Below, piece after piece: positions 60,174 through 64,000 of a DNA stretch of 64,000 nt (its first letter is position 1; each line of letters starts with the position of its first letter). Source of the DNA: Dielma fastidiosa. GTDB lineage: Bacteria > Bacillota_I > Bacilli_A > Erysipelotrichales > Erysipelotrichaceae. The stretch spans positions 124,001-188,000 of the forward strand of contig NZ_HE578930.1 in assembly GCF_000313565.1 (NCBI RefSeq). Reading direction: 5' to 3'. The notes under the pieces were generated by a model that did no database searches, had not been told where the DNA came from, and saw nothing but the letters and a program-made list of their open reading frames with translations. Position numbers and translations under genes: made by a program.

Positions 60174-61028
60174 ATGAAAAAAATATCCGCATTAGTATTG
60201 GCATTGTTGATGTTGTTTACATCTGCACCTATAAAAGCTGAAGAAAGTGCAGGCTGGATTAAAGAAGATGGAATTTATTATTTTTATGAAAACGGTCAAA
60301 AGAAAACCGGATGGATCAAAGACAGTATGAATTGCTGGTATTATCTGGACTATAAAACCGGAGCAATGAAAACAGGTTGGGCAGCTGATGGAAACAAGTG
60401 GTATTGGTTGAATCCCTTCAACGGTATAATGCAAACTGGATGGCAAACAATCAACGAAAAAAAATATTTTTTTACCGATTCTGGTGATATGGTTGTAGGT
60501 AAAATTCGACTTTTAGATAATTTATATACATTTGCAAATGATGGTAGTTTAATAAAAACAGAAAAATATGATTTAATTTGCAATTTTGATACAGCTATCG
60601 ATGAAGCATACAATTTAAATGGATACATTGATCAACTAACCACTTTCTTTCATGATGATTTAAAAGAGACAGCACGAAATATAAAGAAAGAAAAATATAT
60701 CGAGTATGTATATGAACAAATTGATGATATGTATAATCAATTTGAAAGTTTGAGTTATGCAGATAGTACATGTTTCAAAGAGGAATATAATGATGATCGT
60801 CTATATGTCGTTGAAATTAAAACTTGGTTTGATGAATTTGTAGAAACTAAAAAGTTACCAAAATACTTCCCTGAATTTAACATTGATATATTAAACCAAA
60901 TGCTCACAACAGTTGATTATTTTCTAGGCGATTTTAATACAAATAGTGAGAATACAGCAGAATTTATAAAGAATCAAACAGAATGGTATCAAGAGGTATA
61001 TGCTGATTACAAAAAGTTTGTTAAATAA
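60174..61028 (+). CDS. Secreted choline-binding-repeat protein with unknown C-terminal domain
   Basis: A 284-residue secreted protein. The signal peptide MKKISALVLALLMLFTSAPIKA is followed by about four to five choline-binding-type repeats (residues 25-125; GWIKEDGIYYFYENGQ, GWIKDSMNCWYYLDYK, GWAADGNKWYWLNPF, GWQTINEKKYFF). Residues 135-284 are helical, acidic and rich in Tyr/Asn/Asp, with no domain I recognise. The start at 60174 is fixed by GGAGGGTGG; an upstream frame would remove the signal peptide. It lies between tRNA-Leu and a phage-type gene and has a more AT-rich, Asn/Lys-rich composition than the chromosome genes, suggesting it belongs to a mobile element. Confidence 0.85.
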   Translation: MKKISALVLALLMLFTSAPIKAEESAGWIKEDGIYYFYENGQKKTGWIKDSMNCWYYLDYKTGAMKTGWAADGNKWYWLNPFNGIMQTGWQTINEKKYFFTDSGDMVVGKIRLLDNLYTFANDGSLIKTEKYDLICNFDTAIDEAYNLNGYIDQLTTFFHDDLKETARNIKKEKYIEYVYEQIDDMYNQFESLSYADSTCFKEEYNDDRLYVVEIKTWFDEFVETKKLPKYFPEFNIDILNQMLTTVDYFLGDFNTNSENTAEFIKNQTEWYQEVYADYKKFVK

Positions 61029-61035
61029 AAAAATT

Positions 61036-61066
61036 AGGTGCAAGCCGTAAGAGCCTACACCTTTTT
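61036..61066. terminator. Bidirectional terminator between convergent genes
   Basis: AGGTGCAAGC (61036-61045) / GCCTACACCT (61053-61062) with two mismatches, flanked by A-runs and T-runs on either side. Confidence 0.7.
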
Positions 61067-61067
61067 T

Positions 61068-64000
61068 CTATTCATAAGGATTCTTTTTAGAAGACGTTAA
61101 CACTCTATACATATAGGCTTTCTGTATTCTTGATAAACCGGAATCATTCAGCATCTTCTGAATATCTTCTGAATTGTTACCCTTGATGTTGTTGTAATAG
61201 ATGAAATCATCTACCTCAATGCCTACTTTATCAGCTTCCATTGCGCTAGTTACCCACTTGTCAGCTTTATACCCCGGTGTAAGTTCCAGTTTTGCTGATT
61301 GCTTCGCATATTCATATACATCATTGATCAGATTGGCTTTCAGTTCATCACTGGCTTTTTTATAATAGGCTGAATAAATGGTATCCTCTAATAATTCATG
61401 TGATGTCTGCCCTACTTCTTTTGAATACTGATCGTATTCAGCTGCGGTCAGGTTCTTAGTCTCACCGTTGACTGTGTAATACTTGCTTGGATAGGATGGC
61501 AGCGTGTTGTAGTCTGAATTGATTTTGTACAGACGTTCTAATTCTTTTTCAAGATCGGTTCGTTTATCTGTGGATATATAACCAGGGGATAATGTATTTT
61601 CAAAGATACGCTCCGGTAAGCTGTCTTTTTGTTCATTGCCCCATACATCTAGTTTAGGCTGTACTAATTGATTCGCAAATGGAATCTTTGTTAACGCTCG
61701 ATTAATAGGTATTTGCAGTATTTGAGGGATTGGTGAGTTCTTATCTACATAATACGGATCACGTCGTGTACCGTCTGCAATGTTTGTGATTTGTCCAAGC
61801 AACGTTGGCACTCCTTGCGATAAGTAACTTGTTGACATATTAATCAGTATGTCAGTTAAAGGACTGTCACTATAGCCTGCGGTTTTAATCGTGGAACTAA
61901 TTCCCTGCAACATCGACATGTCTATGATTGGTTCAGCGATCCTTGCTGCACTGTCAATGAAATTCGTAACAGAGAAACCTTTTTGATTCTGCATATCCTC
62001 AAATAAGGAAGCTCCCATAAAGATTGGCATTGATGAAGGAGCTGCCCAATCTACTGTATAAGATACATCACCAATTTTTATAGCATAATCCTGTGCGCCC
62101 ATAGCCTGATCGAACTTGTCTTTTTTCTTATCATCATCGTCTCCTGTCGACGTCAATATGCCCATATACGAAAGCCATGAGCCTAATAAGAATAAACCTG
62201 TACCTGTTAAACCTGAAGCTATCTCGTCAATGGCCTGATTCGGTGTCATTTTGCCGTCTTGCACATTCGTAAGCATGTCATACACACCCTTAACAACTCC
62301 TGCAGGTGAATATTCCATTCCTCGTTGTAAGATGTTCATAGGGGTCTTTGTAAATGGCATAAAGCCTTCACCAATGACCTGAGACAGCTTATTCTTGTTT
62401 TTCATGTTGTTGATACACTGTGCGAAATAACTGTTATCTCGGTATGTAGCTTTCTGAGCTTCCTGAACGGCATAATTTCTAGCTTCATCCAGAACAGTTA
62501 TTGAAGCGGTGTTAGGGTCAATTTGGTTTGCTTTCAGATATTGCGCTAAACTGTTTGCATAATGATATTTAGAAAACCACGCATCTTCTTTTTCAAGTGC
62601 AGTGAAATTGAAGTTTTTCAGCCATTCAAGCACATTACTTTTAAAGACGCGTTTTTGTCTTTCAATACCTATCTTATCCTGATACTTGCCATTCTCACCC
62701 ATAACCGCATCTTTATACTGCTCATAATCGGACTTAGCCCATTGAACAAGCTGCTGATCCGCTTTGCTCAACAAAGATTTGCTCATTTTGAAATCATCAG
62801 TACCCAAAGTATTTTTATACGCATTTTCTAAACCATACCCAATAATATCTTTCATCTGCTTCATTGGCATGAACAAAGCATTTCCAACAATGTTTCTGAC
62901 GTGAGTTCTAGGATTGCCAAGCATTGATAGATAACGCCAAGCATTCCATTTTTCCATCCAGTTAGCCGGCATCTGATCCGCTAAATCTTGCTTGATGTTA
63001 TCTACTCGATTCAGCATTTCCTCATGGCTTGTAGAATTAAGCAGATCGTTAGCCATGCCCTCCTTGATTTTAACCGGTTGTGCTTTATTGCCATATTTCT
63101 TAGACAATTCTTGATTCAACTGATTTTCAATCGTTTGCAGTGAATATAACTGCCCGTCAGGTGTCATTTTCTTTAGCAAGCTGAAAGCCTGAACATTCTG
63201 ACCGGCCTTAGTAGCTTGAACACTTAACTCAGAAGCGATCTTCATAGCCTCTGCAGTATTGCCGCTGTTAATCGCTTGATTATATAACTGCTGCCCTAGA
63301 GCAATAGAGTTTTTATCGGCAGGGGTGTGTCCATTTACAATATCGTTCCAGACAGCCTTAGACGCTTGATAACCGTAATTATTCAGCATATCTTCCGCAT
63401 ACTTTAAAGATTGTTTATCTGATATAACCTCATGGCTCATCTTTCCATTTGCAATCTCTGTTTTCAAATCATTCACAACATCATTCGGTGTAACTTCTGA
63501 TTCCATTAAAGTTCTGGCATATAAGCTAGTTACATCTTTATCTGATGTCTGCTTAGGAACTGGATCAATACGTGCAGGGTCTACACCTGTTTTGATTGCG
63601 CCATAATCTTTCAGCATTTGATCATAGTCAGATAATGATTTTCCCATTGATGGTTTTTGATCTGAGTTTAACAATCCTGCTTTTTCTAATGCAATTTGCA
63701 TATCTGTCTTGTAATTTCCGTTCATTTGATAGTTGACTTTTTGATCGCTTTTGCGTACACTATGTATGAAGCCATCAAGTTTTTTTACCCGGTTGGGCAA
63801 TTGGAGCCCTTGCGCGTTAAAAAGTTGTTGGCTTTTTTTATTATCTAAGTATAATATGTCATCTCCTGTTATTTTTTCAAGGAAACCTTTCGAATCATCT
63901 TTTGCATAAAATGTGTCCAATACATTGGCATCTATTTGTATATTATTATACATACCACTTGTATCAACATCAATTGGAGCGATCATATTATGCCCATTCT
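61068..64000 (-). CDS. Phage/mobile-element polyvalent protein, C-terminal part (runs off window)
   Basis: At least 976 codons are open to the window edge. The ATG at 63986 has no ribosome site and the frame is open beyond it, so the gene probably continues and the real protein is much larger. The part NWMEKWNAWRYLSMLGNPRTHVRNIVGNALFMP near residue 340 is typical of very large polyvalent proteins carried by phages and conjugative elements of gut Firmicutes. Four or so hydrophobic stretches lie in the middle (TGTGLFLLGSWLSYMGILTS). The function could be an internal virion or injected protein. The first 100 residues are unlike the rest and may hold another domain. Confidence 0.7.
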   Translation of the reverse strand, partial: NGHNMIAPIDVDTSGMYNNIQIDANVLDTFYAKDDSKGFLEKITGDDILYLDNKKSQQLFNAQGLQLPNRVKKLDGFIHSVRKSDQKVNYQMNGNYKTDMQIALEKAGLLNSDQKPSMGKSLSDYDQMLKDYGAIKTGVDPARIDPVPKQTSDKDVTSLYARTLMESEVTPNDVVNDLKTEIANGKMSHEVISDKQSLKYAEDMLNNYGYQASKAVWNDIVNGHTPADKNSIALGQQLYNQAINSGNTAEAMKIASELSVQATKAGQNVQAFSLLKKMTPDGQLYSLQTIENQLNQELSKKYGNKAQPVKIKEGMANDLLNSTSHEEMLNRVDNIKQDLADQMPANWMEKWNAWRYLSMLGNPRTHVRNIVGNALFMPMKQMKDIIGYGLENAYKNTLGTDDFKMSKSLLSKADQQLVQWAKSDYEQYKDAVMGENGKYQDKIGIERQKRVFKSNVLEWLKNFNFTALEKEDAWFSKYHYANSLAQYLKANQIDPNTASITVLDEARNYAVQEAQKATYRDNSYFAQCINNMKNKNKLSQVIGEGFMPFTKTPMNILQRGMEYSPAGVVKGVYDMLTNVQDGKMTPNQAIDEIASGLTGTGLFLLGSWLSYMGILTSTGDDDDKKKDKFDQAMGAQDYAIKIGDVSYTVDWAAPSSMPIFMGASLFEDMQNQKGFSVTNFIDSAARIAEPIIDMSMLQGISSTIKTAGYSDSPLTDILINMSTSYLSQGVPTLLGQITNIADGTRRDPYYVDKNSPIPQILQIPINRALTKIPFANQLVQPKLDVWGNEQKDSLPERIFENTLSPGYISTDKRTDLEKELERLYKINSDYNTLPSYPSKYYTVNGETKNLTAAEYDQYSKEVGQTSHELLEDTIYSAYYKKASDELKANLINDVYEYAKQSAKLELTPGYKADKWVTSAMEADKVGIEVDDFIYYNNIKGNNSEDIQKMLNDSGLSRIQKAYMYRVLTSSKKNPYE

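Noticed and set aside
1-64000. CRISPR arrays, insertion sequences and rRNA genes
   Set aside because: I saw no regularly spaced repeats, transposase genes with terminal repeats, or rRNA sequence anywhere in the window.

Overview
The window looks like a chromosomal segment of a low-to-moderate GC, spore-forming Firmicute, most plausibly a gut Erysipelotrichia or related clostridial lineage. The evidence is a pth-mfd-spoVT-rqcP block, yabP/yabQ/divIC, a ytaF-like gene, strong AGGAGG ribosome binding sites, many PTS and PRD regulators, and CcpA-type cre sites. The lineage is inferred and no rRNA gene is present to confirm it. Nearly all genes from about 6 to 57 kb lie on the minus strand.

Layout. 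0-5.4 kb: the 3' end of an S9 peptidase gene, a divergent LysR/MATE pair, a YtaF-like membrane protein, and a divergent pair of an unknown basic protein and an HNH nuclease. 5.4-6.4 kb: yabP and a single reading frame that joins YabQ to DivIC. 6.4-11.5 kb: an AraC regulator, a PHP phosphatase, a GNAT gene broken by one TGA, an intracellular GH29 fucosidase and an M20 amidohydrolase. 11.5-19.3 kb: a nucleoside salvage operon (ADP-ribosylglycohydrolase-like enzyme, BMP lipoprotein, ABC ATPase, two permeases, nucleoside hydrolase). 19.4-21.3 kb: an overlapping SUFU/DUF4272 pair behind a promoter with a cre site.

21.4-34.8 kb is the most interesting part. A lactose/cellobiose-type PTS is split in two: EIIA sits with MupG, CutC and glycosylasparaginase, while EIIB/EIIC sit 11 kb away with a GrdB-like protein, an unusual M42 pair and an M20 peptidase. 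A PRD activator and a YitT protein lie between, and an RDD membrane protein beyond. Five copies of an 18-bp palindrome, TTTCCTAA-NN-TTAGGAAA, lie upstream of five transcription units. Each is centred about 38.5-41.5 bp before a TATAAT-like -10 that lacks a good -35. I read this as one activator-controlled regulon for phosphorylating and dismantling an imported glycopeptide-type amino sugar.

34.7-40 kb: the housekeeping/sporulation run rqcP, spoVT, mfd, pth. In Bacillus these are close neighbours of yabP-yabQ-divIC, so the cluster appears to be split by about 29 kb here. 40-43.6 kb: putative metal transporter, YdcF-like protein, unknown membrane protein, MarR and XRE regulators. 43.7-53.7 kb: a mannose-type PTS with a ChbG-type deacetylase, a cytoplasmic ceramidase-like protein, HAD, metallo-beta-lactamase, MATE and a PTS-type regulator preceded by a near-consensus cre site. 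53.7-59.7 kb: two two-component systems, a cold-shock protein and a small secreted acidic protein. 59.9-64 kb: tRNA-Leu(CAG), a choline-binding-type secreted protein, and the 3' part of a very large phage-type polyvalent protein gene that runs off the window, suggesting a mobile element next to the tRNA.
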